Below are positions 12,440 to 23,224 of a stretch of 64,000 nucleotides of DNA, piece after piece. Each line of letters starts with the position of its first letter. The first letter of the stretch is position 1. The position numbers were made by a program, and so were the translations under genes. The notes beneath the pieces were generated by a model. That model saw only the letters and a list, made by a program, of their open reading frames with translations, was not told the DNA's origin and did no database searches. The DNA comes from Voacanga thouarsii (Eukaryota; Streptophyta; Magnoliopsida; Gentianales; Apocynaceae): assembly GCA_026120185.1 (NCBI GenBank), contig JANUWF010003375.1, positions 2,933,736 through 2,997,735 of the forward strand, in the 5' to 3' direction.

Positions 12440-13261
12440 ATGGTGGGAGGTTCTTTTAGTCCATTGGTCGTTATTCTCAGGGAGAATAAGTTAACGGGTC
12501 CAAACTATGTGGACTGGAAAAGGAACCTGGACATAATACTCACAGCTGAGGAGTATAAGTATGTCCTTTACGAAACCTGCCCTATTATCGGGGAAGGTTC
12601 CACTATTGAAAAGAGAAAGGCTAAAAATGCGTGGAAGAAAGCTGACGAAATGGCACATTGCTATATGTTAGCTTCCATGTCTAATGTGTTTCAGTCAAAA
12701 CACGAGCACATGGCTTCTGCATATGACATAAGTCAATCATTGGCAACTATGTTCGCAGACAAAAGCCGGCCCGCAAGGCAGGAGGCTCTTCGAACTATTG
12801 TGAACACTAAGATGGCTGAGGGAGCATCAGTCTGAGAGCATATACTCAAGATGATTGCTGCTTTCGAGGAGGCGAAAATCTTAGGGGCTGTCATTGACCC
12901 TGAGAGCTAAGTAGACATAGTTCTCGAATCTCTACCGGGCTCTTTCACTCAGTTCAAGTTAAACTATAACATGAACAAGTTGAACATGAGTTTAACTGAA
13001 CTGATGAAGGAGCTCCAGATGGCGGAGAAGGTCATGAAGCCACAGTCAAAGGCCATGATTGCTAAGGCTTCTTCCTCAAGAACTGGGCCTAAACCCAGAA
13101 AGTTCAAGAGGAAGAAGGGAAATGCAGTAGCCCAGCCCAAGACCCAGCCCAAGGATAAACCAAAGGGCAAGTGCTTCAAGTGTGGGAAGAAGGGACACTG
13201 GAAAGAAGAGTGTATAGATCTTCAGGCCAAGAAAAACCCCACAGGTAATTTTACTATCTAG
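12440..13261 (+). pseudogene. Copia gag, two in-frame stops
   Basis: One frame from the ATG at 12440 gives a copia-type gag (LTGPNYVDWKRNLDI, LTAEEYKYVLYETCP). It has stops at 12833 and 12908 and ends with a CCHC zinc knuckle, CFKCGKKGHWKEEC. The final TAG at 13259 lies where gag would normally read on into protease. Gag forms the virus-like particle and binds element RNA; this copy could not make a full product. Confidence 0.9.
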
Positions 13262-14664
13262 AGTCCATATCAATGGTAGGATCAACTTGAATTGTTGATT
13301 CAGGAGCCACTGATCATATCTGTAACTCCTTGCAGAGGTTTAGGAAGATAAGAAGACTCAAGAAGGGCGAACATGGGCTTCGAGTGGGTAATGGAGCACA
13401 AGTCTGGGCCCTTGCAGTGGGAGAGTTGGATCTCATTTTTTATTGTAATAAAATAGTGGTTTTAAATGATATTTTATATGTACCTGGTTTTCGTCAGAAT
13501 TTGATTTCAGTTGCCAAACTTATTAATCAATGATATTCTATATCTTTCCATTCTGGTATTTCTATCAGTAGAGATGGAGAAATTTTATGTACTGGGCACA
13601 TGTATAGTAATATGTTCTTTTTAAACCCTATTAATAACCAATCAAATAACGCTCTGTCTGAACCTTTAACTAGGAAGAGAAAGACCAATATCAATGATTC
13701 ATACCTTTGGCATCTAAGGTTGGGTCATATTAACTCAACCAGGATTCAGAGGCTAATCCATTATGGGCCTTTGGGCTCATTGAGATTGGAAAGTTGGCCT
13801 CAGTGTGAATCCTGCCTGATGGGAAAGATGACCAAGAGGTCATTTACACCAAAGGCAGATAAAGCCAATGAGGTATTGAGTCTTGTTACACTGATGTGTG
13901 TGGTCCGTTATCTACACCAGCTAGGGGAGGTTTTAAGTACTTCATCACGTTCAAGGATGATTGTACAACGTATGGTTATATTTACCTGATGAGACGCAAG
14001 TCTGACTCTTTTGACAAGTTCAAGGAGTTTAATGCTGAAGTAGAGCGTCGGACAGGTAAATTAATCAAAACGTTACGATCGGATCGTGGTGGAGAGTACC
14101 TCCTAGGTGAATTCAAGGACTACATGGTACATCATGGGATAGTATCCCAACTCTCTGCATCGGGAACACCCCAGCAGAACGGAGTAGCTGAGAAAAGGAA
14201 CAGGACGTTGATGGAAATGGTCCGAAGCATGATGTCTCATGCTACTCTTCCAGTATCCTTTTGGGGATATGCCCTGGAAACAGCGGCATATATTCTGAAC
14301 TTGGTGCCTTCCAAGTCAGTACCTAGGACTCCCTATGAGATGTGGACTGGGCGTAAGCCAAGTCTGAATCATCTCAGGATTTGGGGATGTCCAGCTTATG
14401 TACTGATCAAGGGAGACAAGTTGGAACCAAGATCAGAATTATGCTATTTTGTTGGGTATCCAAAAGGGACAAAAGGAGGCTACTTTTATCATCCTAAGGA
14501 GCAGAAGGCACTAGTCAGTACCAATGCTAGATACTTGGAAGATGATCAAAGTACTTCCACTAAAGGTTCAACGAGGTTGGAACTTCAGAAGAAGTTATCT
14601 ACGGAATCAACTTCTTCTGACCCGATTCTGGAACAAGAAGAGGCACAGCCTCAAGAGCCTATGT
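13262..14664 (+). pseudogene. Copia protease and integrase, frameshifted
   Basis: Protease is recognisable by the DSGATDHI active-site motif near 13300, followed by the family segment ILYVPGFRQNLISVAKL. The pre-integrase domain (YLWHLRLGHINSTRIQRL and CESCLMGK, zinc-binding) ends in a frameshift near 13890. The integrase core resumes with [18 protein letters not shown] and contains [25 protein letters not shown] and [14 protein letters not shown], so Asp and Glu of the D,D,E set are visible. The C-terminal domain has [10 protein letters not shown]. Integrase would insert the cDNA; this copy is interrupted. Confidence 0.9.
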
Positions 14665-15612
14665 AAATGGAGCCTCGTCGTAGTGGGAGAGTGTCTAGGG
14701 TTCCGGATAGATGGACAGGAGAAGCCTTTAAGCTGGTCTCCGACCATCAGGAACAAGACCCCACTAGATACGAGGAGGCTATTGCTGATACCGATGCAAA
14801 TCTGTGGATGAAGCAATGAAAGCCAAGATTGAGTCTATGTACCTCAATCAGGTTTGGGATCTTGTAGCTTCACCTGAAGGGATAAAACCCATTGGGTGCA
14901 AGTGGGTATACAAGAGGAAGAAAGCAGCGGATGAGAAGGTGGAAACCTTCAAAGCTAGGCTTGTGGCGAAAGGGTATACTCAGAAAGAAGGTATCGACTA
15001 TGAGAAAACCTTTTCCCCGGTAGCCATGCTTAAATCCATCCGCATCCTCCTTGCCATCGCATGTCACTATGACTACGAGATATGGCAAATGGATGTCAAG
15101 ACGGCATTTCTAAATGGCCATCTTAGCGAAGACATCTATATGTCCCAACCAAAAGGCTTCATTGCTGAAGGCCAGGAACACATGGTTTGCAAGCTTAAGA
15201 AGTCCATTTATGGACTTAAGCAGGCATCAAGAGCATGGAACATTCGTTTTGATGAGACTATAAAGTCTTATGGTTTTATTCAAAACGAAGATGAACCATG
15301 CACGTACAGGAAACTTAAAGGCATTAATGTGGTTTTTCTTGTCCTGTATGTGGATGACATTCTACTCATTGGAAATGATGTAGGGACATTGTCATCTACA
15401 AAGGTTTGGCTGTCTAGTCAATTTAGTATGAAGGACTTGGGAGAAACCAGTTACATTCTTGGGATTAGGCTTCTTAGAAATAGGAAGCAGAGAATGTTAG
15501 GGTTATCCCAAGCGACATACATTGACAAGATGTTGGCCAAGTATAGCATGGACTTATACAAGGGAGCTCTAATCCCTTGCAGACATGGGTTGTCATTTTC
15601 TTCGAAGGACTG
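14665..15612 (+). pseudogene. Copia reverse transcriptase, nearly intact
   Basis: After a stop at 14664 and a frameshift near 14810, a 269-codon stretch from 14804 gives a well-preserved copia RT. It shows [58 protein letters not shown] and the catalytic [10 protein letters not shown], with both active-site Asp residues present. It stops at 15612, where the domain normally runs on into RNase H. Confidence 0.92.
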
Positions 15613-16320
15613 ACCTAAGTCTCAAGAAGAAAAGGACAAAATGAGTAGGATTCCCTACGCTTCGGCTGTGGGAAGTCTCATGTACACCATGCTGTGTACT
15701 AGGCCAGATATCTGCTTTGTCGTAGGCTTAGTTAGCAGATATCAGTCAAACCTAGGGGAGGTTCATTGGCAAGCTGTAAAGCATATTCTCAAGTACCTCA
15801 AGGAAACGAGAGATTATATGCTGGTTTACAGGGCTGAGGTTACACAGACTCAGACTTCCAAGCGGATAAGGATGAGAGAAAATCCACTAGTGGATATGTC
15901 TTCACCTTGTCTGGAGGAGCAATTTCATGGAGGAGTATTAAGCAGTCTTGTATTGCTGACTCAACCATGGAAGTTGAGTGTGTGGCTGCTTCGGAGGCCT
16001 CCAAGGAAGCAGTTTGGCTCCGAAAGTTTCTTTCAGAACTTGGAGTCGTACCACATATGGACAGGCCGATTGTGATATATTGTGACAACACTGGAGCAGG
16101 ATTGCAATCTAAGGAACCTCGGAACCACAAGAAGGGGAAACACATCAAGAGGAAGTACCACCTGATCCGAGATTTCATCTAGAGACGGGAAGTCGTGGTG
16201 GAGCATATTGCCTCAGAAAACAATCTAGCAGATCCATTCACCAAGCCTTTGACTGAAAGAGTCTTCAAGAGACACTTAGACGCCATAGAGGTGGGCGCCT
16301 ATGGACTTACCCAGTCTTAG
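15613..16320 (+). pseudogene. Copia RNase H, frameshifted
   Basis: The stretch from 15641 carries PYASAVGSLMYTMLCTRPDI and WQAVKHILKYLK, then shifts frame near 15840. It continues from about 15907 with SGGAISWRSIKQSCIADST, EVECVAASEA and IYCDNTGA, then shows a stop at 16180. It ends with EHIASENNLADPFTKPL and a TAG at 16318-16320, sixteen bases before the 3' LTR. The order integrase before RT/RNase H is diagnostic of Ty1/copia. Confidence 0.9.
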
Positions 16321-16321
16321 A

Positions 16322-16336
16322 GTGCAAGTGGGAGAT
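16322..16336 (+). other. Polypurine tract of copia element
   Basis: GTGCAAGTGGGAGAT directly precedes the 3' LTR (TGTTAG). This is the classic plus-strand primer position and sequence type for plant copia elements. Confidence 0.85.
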
Positions 16337-18368
16337 TGTTAGATTGTATGCCCTCTTAGACTAGGTTTCTGATGTAAAATCGAATATTTTAATAAAAGAA
16401 TTTATTTTCAAAAATTGTTTGTGAATTTACTTTTTGTTTGTGCACGATTTTCGTTTGGAACAGACCCATTGTGTTTAAATAAGTGATCCATACGAATGGT
16501 GGTCTTTCACAGTAAGATATGGATCACGGGTTATTTAACACATAAACTTTTGTTCTTAATCTATTGATGAGACTGAGAATCTCATCATGTTTAGGTTATT
16601 ATGTTATGAATTCCAAATGAGGAATGGCTTACCTTTAGCTAGTGGGTAGTCCACTCACTTCATGACATAAGCGTATTTCGAATACGTAGAATAGGACATG
16701 TAGTTGTGGTTTCTCAAAGTACTATATGGTAGAAACCTTGACTACTACCGCTACAGCGTGGACTAGTACTCTACGACTTGAGTATGAGTTGGTGGTCTAG
16801 CGAAACTGGGAGCATATATTTTGATTTGCTATAGTTGAGGTTCTATCGTAGGGCCAATATACTTGCATGTTGGGTATGTGTGACTAGTTAGTTAAGACAA
16901 ACTTATACAAGATAGTTTCTGCACTATATCGCCCCTTGTGGTTGTCCGAATGGTCTAAAATGTCCAAGGCCCTGGGAAACATGACTTGGATGTTTGCTTT
17001 AGGGTAGCTCCCTTGGAAAGTGAAAACACTCCAAGAAGTCGTAGATCATTTGACTAGAAGCCTAAGGATGGTAGATGTCATTTAGAGGGGTGTTAGTACA
17101 CTTCTTCCTCTCTAAATGTACGGCGATATGTAGAGGAGTATTTTAGTCATTTCACCTGTAGGTCGGAGACTTTGCTAATACAGCATTGTCCTTGGGGTCA
17201 ATATTTCCTTATGGTGATATTAGGAAATATTTAAAATGCAAAATACAACTATTTATATAGCAAGGGTATTTTGGTCATTTTAGCAGCCAATGCGATGTGT
17301 CTTTTTGGTCCTCGGAATAGCCCGTAAGTCCTAACTAATTTTGGGTTGAGGAATTGGTCTCAGTTGAAGAGGATTTTATTTTATTTGATTTTATTTAATT
17401 TTATTCAGGAAGTCTAATTTATTATTGGACTGGAATAAAATAAATAAATTAATTAAAATAGGAGTTGAGAGAAATTAATTATCTAGTTTAATTGGTTAAT
17501 TAATTATTCAGGGCCTAGGTCCAGTATGAATAATTAGGAAATTAACATGGGCTTAGACTAGGGGAAATAATTAATGTTTAATTATTTATTAGGTTATTTA
17601 TATAGGCCCAAGAAATAAATAATTAAAGATTAATTATTTTGGTTCATTTGGGCGCATTAATTATTTATTGGGTTGTTTATATAAGTCCAGGAAATAAATA
17701 ATTAATGTTTATTATTTTGGGCATTTTGGGTCCACGAAAAATAATAAATATTTTTCTGGCCCAATAGCTTGGACCTTAGGGTTTTTCCAGATACGGTTAA
17801 GAGGAGTTTAGGGTTAGGCCAAACTGATTCTCAGGATAACATCCGGGTGTTTTGAAATCTCGGGGATATGTTTATCAGAAAATGAGAGACCTAGTTTTGG
17901 CTAACGAATAAAACAACTCTCTGAAAAAAGAAAAACCCTAGTTTTTTCCCTAGCCACAACAAGGCTCACGCCACTCTCTCTCACAGAGACGTCTTCTTCC
18001 ATTCTGTGTTTTCTCCTTGGACTTTGCTAACCAATAGCAAGTGAACCAAGGAGAATTGAGACCGTTCCTCTTCACCATAGTGTTCACCGACTAGAGGTTA
18101 GGCTGAGGAATATTTCGAGAGCTGAAAAGCTTGGCGTTAATGCAAACAAGGCGAAGTAGAAGGCTAGCGGGTGTTCAACCGGAAGCTTCTTCAAGTGGGC
18201 AAAGCGAGGCAATTCTAGTCGTTCAATCCGCTCTTACTCAACCTAGAAGGGTTAAGGAGCGCAAAGGTATGATCTTCACGCTTCCGTATAGCCTTTAAGG
18301 CTTGGTTTTATTTTTCTCTAAATTTTTTTCCCGTGACTGCACATGCTCTCTGTTTTTCGGTTCCCTCA
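16337..18368 (+). repeat. 3' LTR of copia element (2032 bp)
   Basis: It begins TGTTAGATTG and ends GGTTCCCTCA, followed by the target duplication ATAAT (18369-18373). It matches the 5' LTR over its full length with scattered substitutions. Confidence 0.95.
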
Positions 18369-18373
18369 ATAAT

Positions 18374-18766
18374 ATCATGTTCCCAATAGGCCACCCAACA
18401 TTAAGATATAATATTTTATCTCTCTTCCTTTCATTGTGTCACTACTTAGTAGGTCCTTCTCCTTCTATTTGTTACTAATTTTCCATATATCTCCATATAT
18501 AATTATTTCTTCATCAAATAATGCTTGCATTTAATAATCACTCAAGAAGGGATATTACACAAACTATTTTATACTGTCTTATTCTAAGTAATGATTTCTC
18601 AACTATCACCCAAACAAATAATTCCATTCACAATTCATAATCAAATAATTCATTTAAGTCATATTTATATATAAGAATCATGTTATATGCTTATATGCTC
18701 CTTGGCTCATATTTCATGAATGACATGCTTCTCTATTTTTAAATGAATTTAGGGTAGGGTATTACA
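18374..18766 (-). repeat. Inverted gypsy-type LTR fragment, part 2
   Basis: Read on the minus strand this begins TGTAATACCCTACCCT at 18766, the typical start of plant Ty3/gypsy LTRs, and runs to the copia target site. With 6801-8576 it makes about 2.2 kb of one LTR oriented opposite to the first gypsy element. No gene is seen. Confidence 0.5.
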
Positions 18767-18960
18767 CCATATATTGAATTCCCCTATAATCAAACTATTC
18801 ATTCTACAATTTTTCATTTCCCATTTGTAATTGTTTATGGCTTTGACACCCTCTAAATCCTTTGGATTTGGTTCTCTTGCCTGCAGGAGAACGCTTAAGC
18901 ATTGATAGGAAAAAGAAATCAAAGATGGTAAGATATCTTCGCGAGAGAATCAAATCCATC

Positions 18961-19480
18961 ATTGAAAAGTGGAATGAAGACACGTAACCAAGGACAAAGG
19001 AATGTGACCTTTGAACCCAGAGACTGGATATGAGTTCACCTTTACAAAGAGAGGTTTTCAATGCAATGAAAATCAAAGCTTAATCCTAGAGACAATGGTC
19101 CTTTTCAAGTGCTTGAAAAATTTAAGGATAATGCCTACAAAGATTCATTTGCTAGGTGAATACAATATGAGTGATACCTCTAATATTAGTAATCTTTCTC
19201 CTTTTGATGTAGGTGATGGTGATGATTTGAGGATGAATCAATTTCAAGAATGAAGAAATGATGGGAATCTACCTCACCATAATGTTCGTGCACAAGAAGG
19301 AGGAGCAATCACTCAAGTAATTACTCAATGGTCAATGACGAGAACAAAAGCTAAGAAGTTTCAAGAAAGTCTCCACGGATTTATGAAGGCTCATTTGAGG
19401 TTGAATGATTCTTGTACAATATTTGAAGGCTTAAACAAGCAAATTTTGATTATTATATAAGTAGAAAAACAAGAAAATGA
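18961..19480 (+). pseudogene. Remnant of gypsy integrase C-terminus
   Basis: Conceptual translation near 19080-19200 in shifting frames gives DNGPFQVLEKFKDNAY and NISNLSPFDVGDGDDL, which resemble the end of a plant Ty3/gypsy integrase and its C-terminal tail. Further on, MTRTKAKKFQ-like sequence fits the tail of the same protein family. It has several stops and frameshifts. Its own RT and LTR pairing are not visible. Bases 18767-18960 before it hold nothing I recognise. Confidence 0.6.
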
Positions 19481-20280
19481 GAAAAATAGGGGAAATGCTA
19501 AGAATAAGCAACATTGTCTAGATTGAACCAAGCAACGCCGTTTGTTTCTGCCAAGAGGAGGTGGCACCACTTTGTATGAACCAAGTGATGCCGCCTTATT
19601 GCTGTTTGAAGCAGCTTGAAATTCTAGTGAGCAAGTGGCGTCACTTGGAACAAGGAAGCCAACACAGCCTGCTGTCGAAGACTGAAGAGAAATTTTGTTG
19701 TTTTCATGTTTTGCTTTGTTTTGGTTTTATTTGTATTCCAATGCCTTGTATTGTTTAATTAAGCCCTAAAGAAATGTTTTGGGACCTTTAAGTGGTTGAG
19801 ATTGCATCTCAATTAGTTAGGGTATGAAGCCTATAAATAGGCTATTATAACACTTTGTAAGGAAGTTTAGATATTTTTGTAAAATCAAACTCTCTTGTGA
19901 GGCGATTCCTCTTGGGTTCTTCCCTTAAAAAATTAGGACTTCTTAGGATTCTAATCTTACTTTTGAACAAGTCTAGAGACACTCAAATGATAGATCAATT
20001 GTAGCACTCTGCTTATGTCATGATTCCTTTAGTTGTTCCAAGGTTCTTCTTAGGCTCTAATTGGTTGTCTAATTCTCTCTATCTCATTAATTCCTAGTTC
20101 CTTGTTAAATTGGGGGTTCATGGGTATTTGAATTAGAAGATGGGTTGAGTATTTTGTTTGTTCTACTAGTTTCATTAATCAATCCATGTTTTGGTGATCG
20201 AAATTGAATTTGAATTATATCTTGTTTTGAGCCACGAAATTCAATTGAAAAAAGGACCAATACAAGTCAACACCTAGGCA
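19481..20280 (+). repeat. Probable 3' LTR remnant of a second gypsy element
   Basis: This follows the integrase remnant directly. It has a promoter-like AGCCTATAAATAGGC near 19829-19843 with AT-rich flanks and no supported coding region, as expected of an LTR. Clean TG...CA ends and a target duplication were not found. The style resembles the sequence at 59822-60964. Confidence 0.4.
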
Positions 20281-20862
20281 TTCTAGAAAAGGAGCAATGA
20301 GACTCTGGAAAGGAGATTTTCCACCTCCTACTCCACTATTCTTCCCTTATTGATTTTTAGTTTTTGATCTCTTAAGGTAAAAAATTTCCAATCCATAGTG
20401 ATATCATTATCTAATTCCGATCTCACTAAAAAACAACTTCATGCTAATCAACAAATTGTCAAGCAATTCATTTAACAAGTATAGATTAGCAGTAAGCATA
20501 ACCCTCTAAAGTTAGTTTATGAGATTAGGGATTTACATATGTTGGCAAAGCAACAGGGGGAAAAAAGTTGAGAGAGGTATTATTGGTTAATACTGGCAAC
20601 TAAAAAAGAGATGGCGAGAGATTTAAGGTATCGCAATTCAAACTATTTTCAGTGTACCAAAATAGTCATAGAATTCAATTTTTAAGTAAAATTAGGGTTA
20701 AAAACATCCACACCCCATCTCCACCATGCTGCCAGCTTCCATTACATCCAGCGGCAACTATGGATTCTGCCACCACCACCTCCTACCCCCATCTTCAACC
20801 TTTTATTAATCTTATTTTCTACTTTATTCTTCCCTTCTCCTTCAATCTTAATCATATCTAAT
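20281..20862 (+). other. Intergenic, nothing recognised
   Basis: No gene, repeat pair or terminal structure could be supported here. A CCACC/CAAC-rich stretch near 20700-20790 gives short open frames without recognisable domains. Confidence 0.5.
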
Positions 20863-21075
20863 TCAGCCATCAACATCTTCCATGGAAACTAGGGTCATTG
20901 TAGCTGATGGCCACAGGAAACAAAGATGGTCCCCAATTGCACTTGCATATTTGGGCAGGCTATCAAAAATTGAAATCAACTGTGCATTACAATAACGAGC
21001 AAGATTGTCCAACAGCTTATTGGCAACATTCTTGCCTCTTATACGAAATTCCGCTGGATTCACCTAGGTTATCGT
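20863..21075 (-). pseudogene. Unrecognised protein-coding-like segment, possible last exon
   Basis: On the minus strand, after an AG at about 21076, a frame reads VNPAEFRIRGKNVANKLLDN and continues with LARYCNAQLISIFDSLP to a stop near 20863. The composition is that of an ordinary folded protein, not low complexity, and the AG acceptor fits a terminal exon. I do not recognise the family. No upstream exon was found between here and the Mutator-like element, so it may be a gene fragment or a chance frame. Confidence 0.3.
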
Positions 21076-21390
21076 TTGCTTTTAGGATGTGAAATCTAGC
21101 AACATTTGGCATCCGATACCCCAAAATAATCTTGAACTTGATCTTGGATTAATTTTTTCCTCTTAGGTAGTGGTGATGCTTGCTACAGATTTGATTATAC
21201 TCTGCACTGGCAAGAAGACCATCTGTGTCCAAGCAATTGCATATCACCATAACCTCTATTGTTTCAAGTTGCTATGTAACAGTTCCAGGCAAAAAAGTAT
21301 AATGCACCGGGAGGATGGAGACCGAGCAAGAACATTTTTGACTGAAGCAACTACGTAAAGGTGGCGATGGTAACAAGAAGATGGTGATGG

Positions 21391-21399
21391 CTACAATGG
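21391..21399. repeat. Target-site duplication, left copy (9 bp)
   Basis: CTACAATGG immediately precedes the left end of the Mutator-like element and recurs at 30793-30801. A 9-bp duplication is the signature of Mutator-superfamily insertion. Confidence 0.9.
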
Positions 21400-21537
21400 G
21401 GGGTTTTTGACCGATTTGGGTCAAAATCCAAATCAAAAACTAAATGAGGGGCGAAATTGGTGAGGGTGGCAGAGTGGGGGTACCTCGCATTCACGGAATG
21501 CGAGATTTCCCAGGATCTCGCATTCCCTAAATGCGAG
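21400..21537 (+). repeat. Left terminal inverted repeat of MULE
   Basis: It starts GGGGTTTTTGACCGATTTGG. The reverse complement of 30667-30792 starts GGGGTTTTGATCGATTTGG and stays alignable, including AGGGGCG and the two 21-bp palindromes at 21484 and 21517. Confidence 0.9.
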
Positions 21538-21659
21538 ATAGTCATTTTTTATTTTGCACGGAATGTCTTTTGTACCTCGCAAATCGGACTTGCGAGATTA
21601 GTGCACCTCGCAAGTCTGATTTGCGAGATTTGATGCACCTCGCCAACGTGATTTGCGAG
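21484..21659. repeat. Array of five 21-bp palindromes, CTCGC-N11-GCGAG
   Basis: Five interrupted palindromes, each exactly 21 bp, start at 21484, 21517, 21576, 21607 and 21639. All have outer arms CTCGC/GCGAG; inner arms differ. The first pairs nine bases (CTCGCATTC with GAATGCGAG) around a 3-base loop. The copies at 21576 and 21607 are near reverse complements of each other. Starts are spaced 33, 59, 31 and 32 bases, about 31 or twice that. They may be transposase-binding sites or hairpins; function is unknown. Confidence 0.85.
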
Positions 21660-21664
21660 GTGCA

Positions 21665-21677
21665 TTTATTATTATTA

Positions 21678-21744
<67 letters not shown>
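21665..21744. repeat. (TTA)n microsatellite
   Basis: About 26 TTA/ATT units with one interruption near 21680. It creates a false poly-leucine open frame on the plus strand. Confidence 0.95.
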
Positions 21745-21745
<1 letters not shown>

Positions 21746-21784
21746 TGTAATTATTTTCCTCTATTACTTTTTTACACAACAAAA

Positions 21785-22800
21785 TATGTTTAATTTTTTT
21801 TTTTTTTGCAATTTCTTTTTTTCTATTGTAAAAGAAATTAATATTTTTAAATAATAATTAATAATTTAAATTTAATCATTACAAGTAATATACATATTTT
21901 TACTACAATTAATTTTATTTATATGTACATATTTTGAAATAAATTTTTATTTGTATTTTAATTTATAATATTTAATTATTTATTAAAAAATTATAAAATT
22001 TTAAATTCTCAACTATCTAAATATACTAAAACTGTCTTATATATATATATATTGGAAGCATTTTATCATTTTTTGTGACTTCCTTCTCTCATTTCTTTTC
22101 TATTGAATTTAAAGTCTTTACTATAATTATCCATTCATTTTTTTTTTTTTGTAATTTTTTTCTCTATTGTAAAAGGAAATAATACCTTTAAATAACACAA
22201 AATATATATAGACCTATATAAATAAATTTAAATAATTAATAATTAATTTTATTAATTTCAATTTGATCATAAGAAGTAATATCTATATTTTTACTACAGT
22301 TAATTTTATATATATTAGATTTTGAAATAAATTTTTATTTGTAGTTTAATTTATAATATTTACTTATTCATTAAAAATTATAAAAATTTAAATCTCAACT
22401 ATCTAAATATACTAAAAATATCCCCCCTTTTTTTTCTATTGTAAGCATTTTATCATTTTTGTAACGTCTTCCTCTCATTTCTTATATTTCAATTTTATAA
22501 ACTTCCAACTTTGTATATCAAAGGAATTAATACTTTTAAATAACACAAAATATATAAAGGCTTATATAAATTTAAATAACACACAATTAAAATTTATTAA
22601 TTTAAATTTGATATTAACATGTAATATACGTATTCTATTGTTACTACAGTTCATTTTATTTGTATTGGATTTTGAAATAAATTTGTATTTTAAATTTAAG
22701 TTTAATTTATAATATTTAATTATTGAAAAAAATTAAAAATATATAAATTCTCAACTATCTAAATACACTAAAATTATAGTGTCAACTATTTAAATAATAT
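21785..22800. repeat. Three imperfect tandem repeats, about 345 bp each
   Basis: Three copies start near 21785, 22140 and 22490. Each contains CTATTGTAAAAG-type starts, then TACTACA(G/A)TTAATTTTAT, then GAAATAAATTTTTATTTGTA and TCTCAACTATCTAAATA. They are AT-rich, diverged, and lie between the left end and the PMD gene of the MULE. No coding potential. Confidence 0.7.
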
Positions 22801-23224
22801 TTAAATTTAAATATCAATTATCTAAATTTCACAATCCCCTTACCATTCATAATCCAAATAATTTATAAATTAACTGAATTCGGATAATGTGTGAAACATT
22901 AAAGTTCTAAAAAAATCATTTAAAAAAATTACAATCTCAATATTTGTCTTTAAAGTTCTATTATTATTAATTTTGTCTTAAAAATGGCCAAACTAAATTG
23001 AACTCTAAAACGTGATACAAATAATAAAATTTATTACACATGAAATAATCTAAAAAAAAAGGATGAAAGCTAATCCCACAATGAAATCCTCGACGGTTCA
23101 TTGGAGGTTGAACTCGTCTCTGAGGCTGTTGTTGTTGTTCTTCGGGTAGTTCTTCCGGTTGTATTGTACCTTGCTCATAATAGTGAGATGGACCGAAAAT
23201 ATCTATAAAATGTCTGTGCCGTAT

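Larger units (their letters stand above)
8577..18368 (+). mobile_element. Complete Ty1/copia LTR retrotransposon with long LTRs
   Basis: Structure is complete: 5' LTR 8577-10609, primer site 10613, leader, gag, pol in copia order (protease-integrase-RT-RNase H), purine tract and 3' LTR 16337-18368. The 5-bp target duplication ATAAT is seen at 8572-8576 and 18369-18373. It sits inside an inverted gypsy-type LTR fragment. LTRs of about 2.03 kb are long for copia. By eye the LTRs differ at roughly 60 positions (about 97% identity), so insertion is fairly recent, yet gag and pol hold several stops and frameshifts. Confidence 0.95.

Noticed and set aside
21484..21659. CRISPR-like array
   Set aside because: Spacing is regular, but the units are palindromes inside a transposon end of a plant genome, with no cas genes and no unique spacers.
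21531..21854. Plus-strand frame with a long leucine run
   Set aside because: Translation of the (TTA)n microsatellite at the MULE end.
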